Position numbers and translations under genes: made by a program. A stretch of DNA of 13,238 nt from Candidatus Treponema faecavium. Its GTDB lineage: Bacteria > Spirochaetota > Spirochaetia > Treponematales > Treponemataceae. Where the stretch lies: the NCBI GenBank assembly GCA_019113455.1, contig DXHG01000145.1, positions 1 to 13,238 on the forward strand, written 5' to 3'. How positions within the stretch are numbered: position 1 is the first letter of the stretch; every line of letters starts with the position of its first letter. Shown in pieces: positions 1-7,058 of this stretch. The notes under the pieces were generated by a model. It saw only the letters and a list, made by a program, of their open reading frames with translations, did no database searches and was not told the DNA's origin.

Positions 1-423
1 GTCCTCCTGTACGAGCAGCTTTATCGTGTCCAGATTCCCGTATGCGGCGGCATACGTACACGGCGTCCAGCCGTCATCATCTTCCGCAAACAGGTCAGCG
101 CCCGCGTCTATCAGGAGCTCCGCCTTTTCCGCGTCCCGCTGCACAATTGCAAAGCACAGCGGCGTTGCCCCTTCCATATACAGTTCGTCCGTTGCAGACA
201 CGACGCCTTCGGTATAGAAGTCAGACGTGCCGTCGATGTCCGCGCCTGCGGCAATCGCCGCCTTAACGTCCGCAGCCGTTCCGTGTACCACCGCATCGAA
301 CAGCGCGTCCGGCTCAGCTGCGGCAGTGTTCACAGGCGCAGACGCGCAGCCTGCAAGCGCCAGCGCCGCACATACACACAGCACCGCATACGCGCAGCCG
401 GTTTTCCATATACGTATATTCAT
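1..423 (-). CDS. Ankyrin-repeat lipoprotein, 3' end beyond window
   Basis: An open frame of 141 codons runs from ATG at 423 to the window edge without a stop, so only the N-terminal part is seen. The start follows a near-perfect ribosome site (AGGAGGG, then 4 bases). Residues 1-25 form a signal peptide (basic start MNIRIWK, hydrophobic stretch AVLCVCAALALAG), ending in a lipobox LAGC with Cys26 as the lipidation site. The mature part shows ankyrin-type units: DALFDAVVHGTAADVKAAIAAGADID, then after an insert ATPLCFAIVQRDAEKAELLIDAGADL, then WTPCTYAAAYGNLDTIKLLV (here split by residues only as a guide). Ankyrin repeats bind proteins; the partner cannot be told. It would be anchored in the periplasm or outer membrane, and its acylation would need the Lnt encoded at 10463-12130. 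It is divergent from the diguanylate cyclase across the repeat-rich gap. Family call is firm, function unknown. Confidence 0.85.
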   Translation of the reverse strand, partial: MNIRIWKTGCAYAVLCVCAALALAGCASAPVNTAAAEPDALFDAVVHGTAADVKAAIAAGADIDGTSDFYTEGVVSATDELYMEGATPLCFAIVQRDAEKAELLIDAGADLFAEDDDGWTPCTYAAAYGNLDTIKLLVQED

Positions 424-462
424 TTTGCCCTCCTGTTACGCACATAGTCAGGTTCATACTGT

Positions 463-486
463 ATTATATACTCCGCCTGCTGTCAA
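463..486 (-). promoter_or_regulatory. Possible promoter of the ankyrin lipoprotein gene
   Basis: On the minus strand TATAAT lies at 468-463, inside TATATAATAC, about 40 bases before the ATG at 423. A TTGACA is present at 486-481, but the spacer is only 12 bases, too short for a standard sigma-70 pair. The -10 box is convincing alone; the -35 may be unused. Confidence 0.35.
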
Positions 487-669
487 TGATGGAATATCTG
501 TGCTGCTGTTACGGTGCGTTAAGCCTGAAGCAGTTTAGGAAGCAGCGCTTAATACATCGCTTGCTTCCGTGAGTGCAGTTAATAAGAAATGAGTAAGCGG
601 TAAATCGAAAAGAAATGTGCCGCTGGCAGCAGGTTTGCCGATGGCTGTCAGATTTCCCATTAAAAAAAA

Positions 670-874
670 TAAAAATTTGCCGATTGCCAAATTTTATTTT
701 GCCAGTTATCAGACATGAATTTTGCCGCCGGCCAGCGGCGCACTTGCCGATTGCAAATTTTTAGTTTGCCGTCGGCAAATGAAAAGTTTGCCGATTGCAA
801 GTGTCTCACTGGCCGTCGGCAAATTTCATTCCCGATAAACGGCAAATTTTAAATTTGCCATCGGGAAATTTTTC
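670..874 (+). repeat. Copy A of nested palindromic repeat with 22-bp phased units
   Basis: This is a roughly 205-bp imperfect inverted repeat centred on T772. The central unit TTTGCCGTCGGCAAA (765-779) is a perfect odd palindrome. Related units are centred at 728, 750, 794 and 816, so five centres follow with an exact 22-bp step. More degenerate units lie at about 707 and 837 and at 683 and 861, mirrored about the centre. The flanks 670-716 and 828-874 match each other as inverted repeats at about 34/47 positions. Bases 717-827 align without gaps to the reverse complement of 13128-13238 with 97/111 identities, and the similarity continues to 861. A further 19-bp palindrome (GGCAAATTT, T, AAATTTGCC) sits at 841-859. 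No protein is encoded; the short open frames here are by-products. The type is not one I recognise; it resembles REP or BIME-like extragenic repeats in style. Confidence 0.85.
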
Positions 875-924
875 TCAGTTTACCGGCAGGAAACTTCTCG
901 CCGCACGCAATGTACGCAGTCCGG

Positions 925-988
925 GCTTGCGGAGCTGACTGGCATCAGCTCCGCAAGCTGTCACGTTTTGAGCTTTGCTCAAAACGTG
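925..988 (+). repeat. Two-hairpin module, copy A
   Basis: Hairpin I is GCTTGCGGAGCTGA (925-938), loop of 6, and its exact complement at 945-958 (14 bp, perfect). After a 3-base link, hairpin II is CACGTTTTGAGC (962-973), loop TTT, and its exact complement at 977-988 (12 bp, perfect). A related pair, in opposite orientation, lies at 12980-13029 beside repeat copy B. The spacing from the end of the palindromic repeat is 63 bases here and 64 there. It may be a structured RNA or a DNA cruciform; there is no poly-T tract, so it is not a plain terminator. Confidence 0.75.
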
Positions 989-1026
989 CAACTATAAATC
1001 CCCTGTGCTGGAAGAGAGGAAGGGGC

Positions 1027-1080
1027 CTGGGGAGGGAGAGAAACAACGCTTCTAAAGCAGAGGTTTCTCTCCCTCCCCAG
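1027..1080. repeat. 18-bp perfect inverted repeat with purine-rich arm
   Basis: The arm CTGGGGAGGGAGAGAAAC (1027-1044) is exactly complementary to 1063-1080, with 18 bases between, which contain a small hairpin GCTT-CTA-AAGC (1048-1058). One strand of the arm is almost all purine and includes runs GGGG and GGG, with another GGGG just upstream at 1022-1025. No such sequence occurs in copy B, so it is specific to this site. Confidence 0.8.
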
Positions 1081-1095
1081 AAAAGCGAATTACAG

Positions 1096-1185
1096 AGAAT
1101 AAAAAAGAAAAAAGCCGCACGCGCAGCGCAAAAACACCCCGCGGTGGAACCGCAAAGAAAAAAGCCGCACGTGCAGCGTGCAGCG
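1096..1185 (+). repeat. A-rich GCCGCAC tail, present twice with 50-bp period
   Basis: The 25-base stretch AAAGAAAAAAGCCGCACG plus GCAGCG occurs at 1104-1128 and 1154-1178 with one mismatch, 50 bases apart. The longer form starting AGAATAA (1096-1126) matches the minus strand of 12952-12923 at about 26/31 positions with one gap, so the tail belongs to the composite repeat also found near rpsT. A small hairpin GTGCAGCG/CGCTGCAC follows (1178-1185 with 1193-1200). Confidence 0.65.
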
Positions 1186-1204
1186 TACATGCCGCTGCAC
1201 TGCC

Positions 1205-1227
1205 GTGCAATACGCGCCGTATTGCAC
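1205..1227. repeat. 10-bp perfect hairpin before the diguanylate cyclase gene
   Basis: GTGCAATACG (1205-1214), loop CGC, CGTATTGCAC (1218-1227). It ends 51 bases before the ATG at 1279 and would lie in the leader or over the promoter of that gene. There is no T-tract. I could not find a convincing promoter for the downstream gene in the remaining 51 bases. Confidence 0.6.
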
Positions 1228-1278
1228 AAACACCCGCAATAGTGTACTCTGCTAAAAACGCATCAAGGCGGTAATCAT

Positions 1279-2643
1279 ATGAGCATACAGCTTCGTCCCG
1301 TTCTGGAACGTTTTTTTTCTTATTACATGAACGAACGCAATCTTGAAAAAACAGTCTCATGTGTTGCCGAAAACATTATCAGCATCGGAACAGGAGAACA
1401 TGAAACAGCCGTCGGCAAAGAAGCGTTTACGCGGCTGTACCGGCAGGAATTTGAGCTTGCGCCCGATCCGCTCGCGTTTGAACTGCGCGGGTACACGGAA
1501 CACGTCTATAACGATAATTTCGGTTCCGTTTCGTGTACCGTGCATATCACGCAGTTTCCACAGACACCGGACGAACTGTCGTTTGACGGTCTTCTTATTG
1601 CCGATATAGTGCGCGAGGGTCAGCAGTGGCTGATTGCCTCGCTGCACATGTCGTTTCCGCTTGAACGCCCTTTTCACTGGTTTATTCAGATGAATTACAG
1701 CGCCGACTCATCGCGTCAAATCATATCGCGCACGCAGTACGAGATAGTCAGACTGCTTTCAAAGGTGCTGCCCGGCGGCGTGCTCGGGTTTTATCTGACC
1801 GAGGGATTTCCGCTGTATTTAATCAATGACGAGCTTTTAGGCTATCTTGGCTACACGTACGACGAATTCAGAGCGGCGACAGGCGGCAGCTCGCTTGACC
1901 TGCTGTTTGCCGAAGACCGCGTTCTGGTGCAGCAGCACCTTATCAAGTCTCTTGCCGATAAAACCGAATGTTATCTTGAATGCAGGGCAAACAGAAAAGA
2001 CGGTACGTTTATCTGGATCAGCGTACGCGCGCGCAAATTCATCAGCGATGACGGCACCGCCGCCGTTATCTGTGCCATCATCGATATAACAAACACCATT
2101 GCATTTCAGGAAAAACTGCAGCAGGATATCTCGCGCGATGTGCTCACGCCTATCCTGAACCGAAAGGCTGCGGTAGCGCAGATAGAAGAGTCGTTCAAAT
2201 ACTGCCGGACAGGAACGTTTTTTATACTCGACATTGATAATTTTAAGAAACTCAACGATACGGAAGGCCATCAGACCGGAGACGAAATACTGCAGGCGCT
2301 CGCAAAGCTGCTGCTTGACGCGGTCTGCGAACAAGAGATTGCCGCGCGTCTTGGCGGGGATGAATTTATTCTGTACTGCCCGGGACTCACCGATGCCGAA
2401 AAAGCGCGGCAAAAGGCGCTTTCGATACAAACGGCGTTCGCGCAGACGGTATGCGCCCAATACCCGCACATACAGCTTTCGATCAGCATCGGGGCTGCGG
2501 AACGCGAAGGCGATGACAGTTTTAATCAGCTGTATACAAAAGCCGATATTGCGCTCTATGAAGTAAAAAACACTCAAAAAGGCTCGTACAAGATGAATAT
2601 CGACGAAAAGAAATACGGTCAATGTCAGCAGGACCGCGCGTGA
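1279..2643 (+). CDS. Diguanylate cyclase: NTF2-like + PAS + GGDEF
   Basis: A 454-residue soluble protein that should make cyclic di-GMP from two GTP. The start is backed by AAGGCGG 7 bases before ATG 1279. Residues about 5-128 look like an NTF2/SnoaL-type fold (LERFFSYYMNER at the start, a closing VREGQQWLIASLHMSFP), about 163-271 a PAS domain (ending RKDGTFIWISVRARKF..AIIDIT), and about 286-445 the GGDEF domain. The catalytic half is intact: metal and base region LDIDNFKKLND (D318, D320) and RLGGDEF (G359-F363). The residues where the RxxD inhibitory site should be, five before GGDEF, read CEQE, so product inhibition through that site is probably lost. No membrane segment and no EAL domain. 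The last 22 bases overlap the folC frame. The N-terminal domain and PAS suggest sensing of a small ligand, which cannot be named from sequence. Confidence 0.92.
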   Translation: MSIQLRPVLERFFSYYMNERNLEKTVSCVAENIISIGTGEHETAVGKEAFTRLYRQEFELAPDPLAFELRGYTEHVYNDNFGSVSCTVHITQFPQTPDELSFDGLLIADIVREGQQWLIASLHMSFPLERPFHWFIQMNYSADSSRQIISRTQYEIVRLLSKVLPGGVLGFYLTEGFPLYLINDELLGYLGYTYDEFRAATGGSSLDLLFAEDRVLVQQHLIKSLADKTECYLECRANRKDGTFIWISVRARKFISDDGTAAVICAIIDITNTIAFQEKLQQDISRDVLTPILNRKAAVAQIEESFKYCRTGTFFILDIDNFKKLNDTEGHQTGDEILQALAKLLLDAVCEQEIAARLGGDEFILYCPGLTDAEKARQKALSIQTAFAQTVCAQYPHIQLSISIGAAEREGDDSFNQLYTKADIALYEVKNTQKGSYKMNIDEKKYGQCQQDRA

Positions 2644-3986
2644 ACATACCGCGGCTTACCGATATAGAAACATGGCTTGACTCGTTTCTCAATTTTGAGC
2701 GTCTGCCGAAAAAAAATATCTTTTGGCTCGATACGATGCAGTTCTTATGCGCGCGGTTCGGCAATCCGCACACGGCGTTTAAATCCGTTCATGTTGCAGG
2801 CTCAAAAGGCAAAGGCTCCGTATGCGCGTGTATCGCAGCAATTTTAGCAGAAGCGGCGTATTCCTGCGGCGTATATGCGTCTCCGCACATTGTGCATTTT
2901 GCCGAACGTATCAGAACCGCTTCAGGTTTTTTTCCTGACAGCGTGTATCAGGCGGCAGGGCGCGAACTCATTTCAGGCATTGAGGCGGTTCCGCCTGAGG
3001 AACTGCCGGGACAGCGTGAAATAACGTGGTTTGAACTTGCAACGCTGTACGCTTTTTTGTGTTTCAGACATGCGCATGCTGACTGGGCAGTATGCGAAAC
3101 GGGGCTGGGCGGCAGGCTTGACGCAACAAACGTGCTTGAACCTGCGGCGGCGGTGCTTACCCCTATTGAGCTTGAGCACACACAGTATCTTGGTAATACG
3201 ATTGCGCTTATTGCGCAGGAAAAAGCGGGAATTATAAAAGAGCGAACGCCCGTCTACTGCGCGGCGCAGGTGCAGGAAGCGCGGCAGGTGTTTGAGCAGA
3301 CGGCGTACCGCAAAAACGCGCCGATTTTTTTTCTTGACAGCCCCGGCGTGCAGATACAGTACGACATCCGCGCAGACGGCACGCACACCCGTATTCAGGC
3401 GCCGTGTTTTTCGCGCCCGCTTGCCGCCGTGCTCAAGCTGTACGGCGGGTTTCAGGCGGAAAACGCGGCGCTTGCCGCCTGCACAGTCAAAGGGCTCTGC
3501 CCTGCGCTTTCAGAAGAAGTTATTGAGCGCGGTCTTGCGCGCGCCTGGATTCCGGGCAGATTTGAAATCATCGCCGAAACAGACAGCACGCCAGAGCTCA
3601 TTCTTGACGGGGCGCACACTGTAAAAAGCGTTGGCTGCACGCTGGAAACACTTGCGGCGCTCTATGACAATCCGTTTGACATACCCGTATTATTCGCGTG
3701 CGCCGCAGACAAAGACATGGAACATATCGCTGCGCTGTTTAAAAACGTTTCGCATATCACGCTCACAACCCCGGGGCCGTACAAGCAGTCTGCACTGCCG
3801 CGCCTTGCGCAGGCATTTGCCTCATGCGGCGTTAAGGCGTACGCAGAAGCAGACTGCGCGCGCGCAATCGGGCAAAGCATGAAGCACGCGAAAAAACAGC
3901 ATATGCCGCTGCTTGTCGTCGGGTCGTTTTATCTGCTTGCGGAAGTCATGCGGTATATAAACGGCAGCGGCGAAAATATTGATTGA
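2622..3986 (+). CDS. folC: Folylpolyglutamate/dihydrofolate synthase FolC
   Basis: A 454-residue Mur-ligase-type enzyme that adds glutamate to folates (and in many bacteria to dihydropteroate) using ATP. Visible marks: P-loop VAGSKGKGS (58-66), YASPHIVHFAERI (substrate loop, about 85-97), WAVCETGLGGRLDATN (E160, magnesium), IELEHTQYLGNT (H186), QEKAGIIKE (K201, the lysine that is carbamylated in relatives) and the C-terminal LDGAHT (328-333, where LDGAHN is usual). Length fits the family. Two starts are possible: ATG 2622, with a weak ribosome site, or GTG 2640, preceded by AGCAGGA with 6-base spacing and overlapping the upstream stop as GTGA. The second would remove six residues and suggests translational coupling to the diguanylate cyclase. 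Family call is firm; whether it has both activities cannot be told. Confidence 0.95.
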   Translation: MSAGPRVNIPRLTDIETWLDSFLNFERLPKKNIFWLDTMQFLCARFGNPHTAFKSVHVAGSKGKGSVCACIAAILAEAAYSCGVYASPHIVHFAERIRTASGFFPDSVYQAAGRELISGIEAVPPEELPGQREITWFELATLYAFLCFRHAHADWAVCETGLGGRLDATNVLEPAAAVLTPIELEHTQYLGNTIALIAQEKAGIIKERTPVYCAAQVQEARQVFEQTAYRKNAPIFFLDSPGVQIQYDIRADGTHTRIQAPCFSRPLAAVLKLYGGFQAENAALAACTVKGLCPALSEEVIERGLARAWIPGRFEIIAETDSTPELILDGAHTVKSVGCTLETLAALYDNPFDIPVLFACAADKDMEHIAALFKNVSHITLTTPGPYKQSALPRLAQAFASCGVKAYAEADCARAIGQSMKHAKKQHMPLLVVGSFYLLAEVMRYINGSGENID

Positions 3987-4010
3987 TTTTTCGTCCATAT
4001 GCGATATAAT
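3983..4010 (+). promoter_or_regulatory. Sigma-70-type promoter of the hybrid kinase gene
   Basis: TTGATT (3983-3988), a 16-base spacer and a perfect TATAAT (4005-4010). It begins over the folC stop codon and would give a leader of about 60 bases. The kinase can thus be transcribed apart from the two genes before it. Confidence 0.6.
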
Positions 4011-4076
4011 GAAAAGTGTGTGCTGCAAAAAAAGCAGATCAGGTAAAATACGTAGCAAGTTATAAAGGAAAATGTA

Positions 4077-7058
4077 TTGCAGAAAAAACAATTACCATTA
4101 AAGCATGTTATTCTTATCAGTATCTGCTGTATCTGCGTGTGTATTTCTTTTTATAATTTCAGCAGGCGCAACAGGGAAGTCATATACGGCAACAATACGC
4201 AGTACATCAGCTCCGCCACAAAACAGATGGCGATGCTTATCGATAATTACTTTGCGACGCACCTTGCTTATATAACCGAATTGGGAACGCTTTTTCCGTA
4301 CATTATCGAAAAATCAGCTGAGTATGGCCTGCTTGAAACGATAGGCATGCTCGTCAACAACAATATCTTTCAGGAAATGTATTTTATCCTTAAAGACGGC
4401 AGCGCGATTTCAAGCACGGGAAGGCAGGAAGACCTTACAGATACGGTGCTGTACAAAACAGCGATGAGCGGCACGCCCGGCATTCTTTTTGAACCGTCGC
4501 AGCAGCTTCATGCCGGATCGTTTGTGTTTTACGCGCCGGTACAGCTGCAAAACCAGACGACCGGCATTATTACCGGCTCGATGCCCGCGGAGCGCCTCAT
4601 CGATCTTTTGGGAAACACGTTTTTTGAGGAACCGACGTTTATTTCGCTTTTTGACAAAGACGGCACGGTTTTGATGTACTCAAAGCAAAATGACGGGATG
4701 ACTTCCTTTCTGCACGATTTTATCGATGCTGAAAATCAAAATCCGGACTGGAAAAGCATACAGGCTATTATTGCCGAACGGGACGAGACGGTCTTTTCTA
4801 CCGACGATCACTGCATTATTGCAGGACACCCGATAGCGTACGCGGGGCTGTATCTGGTGCATATCTTCCCCGATTCAATAAACAAACCGATGTTTTCCAC
4901 CGGTCTGCGCAACGGCGAAATACTCGTGCTTGAAATCCTCGTTATCTTTATTTGCTTTATTATCTGGCTTGTTACGCACGATATACAGGCGCAGAAACAG
5001 CTTACGAACGCCGCGATTGAGCAAAGTTATATTATTTCAAATATTTCTTCGCTGTTTTCGCAAGTGTTTTATCTTAATTTTGATGAAGATACGTTTCAGA
5101 CAATTTTTGAACAGGACGGGTACCACACAACAAAGTTTGAAGACCACATGAGCGCCAAAGTCCTGCAGATTCTTACGGAAGACAATATCGCGCAGGAAGA
5201 TATTGATAAATTTAAAATACTTTTTTCGCCTATCGCCATTGCCGACAGCTTTCTCGAGAACGACGGCCAGCGGTTTATCGAAATTGAATACCGCAGAACC
5301 ATCTCAGGCGAGCTCCGCTGGATGCGCGCCGAAGCTATCGTAACGCAGAAAGAAAAAGGACTGCCTGTCGCGCTTTTGATCACGACGCAGGATATTACGC
5401 GCATAAAGCAGGAGCAGGAAGAAATATACAAGCTTTTTCAGGATTCCTATGAAACCGCGATTAACGCCTCAAACTTCAAAACGGATTTTCTGTCCCGTAT
5501 AAGTCATGATGTACGTACGCCGCTCAATGCGATAATCGGCATGACCGCGATTGCGTCAAAATACATTACCGACAAAGAAAGAGTAACGTCCTGTTTATCA
5601 AAGATAACGATTGCTTCAAATCACTTGCTGAATCTCATCAACGAAGTGCTCGATATGAGCAAGATAGAAAGCGGTTCGGTCGATATTCAAACAACACAGA
5701 TAAATCTCAAAGATATTATCACCAATATTCTCACGATCAATCAAACCGCTGTCCAAAACAAAAAGCAGCAGCTCATACCTGTCGCCGATAAAATAGAACA
5801 CGAAATAGTTATTGGAGACGAAACGCGGCTCATGCAGATACTGATGAATCTGTTGAGCAATTCGATTAAATACACGCCGCCCGGCGGAACTATCACGCTT
5901 ACTATCAGGGAACTGCCGACGGCAACGAACTCGTATGCTGATTATGAATTCATTATCAGCGACAACGGCATAGGTATGCAGAAAGATTTTCTTGAGCATA
6001 TTTTTGAACCGTTTGCGCGCGCCTCGGATGCGCGCATACACAAGATTCAAGGAACCGGCTTGGGAATGTGCATTACGCAGAATCTGGTGCAGCTGATGCG
6101 CGGTTCCATAGATGTAGAAAGCGAACTTGGGAAAGGCACAACGTTTACGGTACATCTTTCGTTTACGCTGCCAAAGAATTCCGAAAACAAAAAACTGATT
6201 GCAAACAGCAATCTCGCCGGTCAGTCGATTCTGCTTGCGGATGACGACATGCTTGTCCGCGAGCTTATCAGACGCACCGCTACAGAATTAGGTCTCAAAT
6301 GTGATACGGTTAATTCCGGCGAACGCGCCGTATCGCTTGTGAAAAACAAAACTGGTATACCCTATTTTGCTATTTTTATCGATTGGCAGATGCCCGATAA
6401 GGATGGTATTGAAACAACAAAACAGCTGCGAAAACTCATATCATCCATGACGCCCATCATTTTAATTTCCGCGTTTGACATGGACGAGGGATTTCAGGAA
6501 ATAGCAAAGAAAGCCGGCGTAACGGGACTCATCGAGAAGCCGCTGTTTAAGTCTTCCATTCTGCAGGTGCTTGAGCGCTGCGGCACCGGCATCACCTATG
6601 CCGACACGGATACCGGCGAACACGCAGTACAGACAGACTTGCAGAACCGGCACATTCTTATCGCGGAAGACAACGAACTTAATATGGAGATAGCGTGCGA
6701 ACTTGTCTCGTCATGCAATGCAGTTACAGACACCGCGGCAAACGGACAGGAAGCGCTGGACAAATACCTCTCGGCGCCTGATGGCTATTATTCGCTGATT
6801 CTTATGGATATACAGATGCCTGAGATGGACGGCTACGAAGCGACACAGCGCATCAGGGCAAGCGGCAAAAGCGACGCCGCTTCGATTCCCATCATAGCGA
6901 TGACGGCAGATGCGTTTGCAGAAGATATAAAGAAAACGCTTGCCTCAGGCATGAACGATCACATTGCAAAACCGATTGATGTAAACAGATTGAATCAGTG
7001 TCTGCGGTATTGGCTGCCGCCGCCTGATGCTGAAAACGCCGCACCAGATGCCACATAG
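4077..7058 (+). CDS. Membrane hybrid sensor histidine kinase with two receivers
   Basis: A 993-residue inner-membrane kinase. Order: short basic start, membrane helix about 10-28, periplasmic sensor about 29-280 of double-Cache appearance, membrane helix 282-302, a PAS-like region about 315-455, HisKA with SHDVRTPLNA (phospho-acceptor H477), ATPase domain with NLLSNS (N591, N595), DNGIGM (629-634) and GTGLGM (659-664). Receiver 1 follows (ILLADDD, D722-D724; acceptor D769 in FIDWQMPDKDG; IEKPLF) and receiver 2 (ILIAEDNE; acceptor D911 in LMDIQMPEMDG; AKPID). Both receivers keep the key residues. There is no HPt domain after the second, so a separate phosphotransfer partner is likely. The start is TTG 4077 with AAAGG 8 bases upstream; the next in-frame ATG would remove the first membrane helix, and ATG 4072 is in another frame and soon stops. 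The 3' end overlaps the opposite-strand pseudouridine synthase by 64 bp. Signal and target unknown. Confidence 0.93.
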   Translation: MQKKQLPLKHVILISICCICVCISFYNFSRRNREVIYGNNTQYISSATKQMAMLIDNYFATHLAYITELGTLFPYIIEKSAEYGLLETIGMLVNNNIFQEMYFILKDGSAISSTGRQEDLTDTVLYKTAMSGTPGILFEPSQQLHAGSFVFYAPVQLQNQTTGIITGSMPAERLIDLLGNTFFEEPTFISLFDKDGTVLMYSKQNDGMTSFLHDFIDAENQNPDWKSIQAIIAERDETVFSTDDHCIIAGHPIAYAGLYLVHIFPDSINKPMFSTGLRNGEILVLEILVIFICFIIWLVTHDIQAQKQLTNAAIEQSYIISNISSLFSQVFYLNFDEDTFQTIFEQDGYHTTKFEDHMSAKVLQILTEDNIAQEDIDKFKILFSPIAIADSFLENDGQRFIEIEYRRTISGELRWMRAEAIVTQKEKGLPVALLITTQDITRIKQEQEEIYKLFQDSYETAINASNFKTDFLSRISHDVRTPLNAIIGMTAIASKYITDKERVTSCLSKITIASNHLLNLINEVLDMSKIESGSVDIQTTQINLKDIITNILTINQTAVQNKKQQLIPVADKIEHEIVIGDETRLMQILMNLLSNSIKYTPPGGTITLTIRELPTATNSYADYEFIISDNGIGMQKDFLEHIFEPFARASDARIHKIQGTGLGMCITQNLVQLMRGSIDVESELGKGTTFTVHLSFTLPKNSENKKLIANSNLAGQSILLADDDMLVRELIRRTATELGLKCDTVNSGERAVSLVKNKTGIPYFAIFIDWQMPDKDGIETTKQLRKLISSMTPIILISAFDMDEGFQEIAKKAGVTGLIEKPLFKSSILQVLERCGTGITYADTDTGEHAVQTDLQNRHILIAEDNELNMEIACELVSSCNAVTDTAANGQEALDKYLSAPDGYYSLILMDIQMPEMDGYEATQRIRASGKSDAASIPIIAMTADAFAEDIKKTLASGMNDHIAKPIDVNRLNQCLRYWLPPPDAENAAPDAT

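Noticed and set aside
227..538. 103-codon plus-strand frame near the left edge
   Set aside because: Antisense to the ankyrin lipoprotein, whose signal peptide, lipobox and ribosome site are convincing.
538..568. Stem GGAAGC/GCTTCC with bulged GCG/CGC
   Set aside because: Short and bulged, no T-tract and no gene ending nearby; could be chance.
660..845. 61-codon minus-strand open frame over repeat copy A
   Set aside because: It lies wholly in the palindromic repeat; its peptide repeats ANF/RQV/RW patterns because the DNA repeats. A similar frame covers copy B. No ribosome site and no independent support.
676..868. CRISPR array
   Set aside because: The 22-bp period is regular, but the unit is a 15-base palindrome with short AT-rich linkers that are not unique spacers, and no cas genes are near.
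910..1242. 110-codon plus-strand frame, with overlapping minus-strand frames at 945-1229 and 1052-1360
   Set aside because: Made of hairpin arms and A-rich repeats, low complexity, several frames open at once, no ribosome site.
1837..2622. 261-codon frame antisense to the diguanylate cyclase
   Set aside because: The plus-strand frame holds intact GGDEF and PAS motifs; the antisense frame shows no domain and is a codon-bias shadow.
4021..4037. Small hairpin CTGC-A7-GCAG in the kinase leader
   Set aside because: Only four base pairs; not enough to call a regulatory structure.
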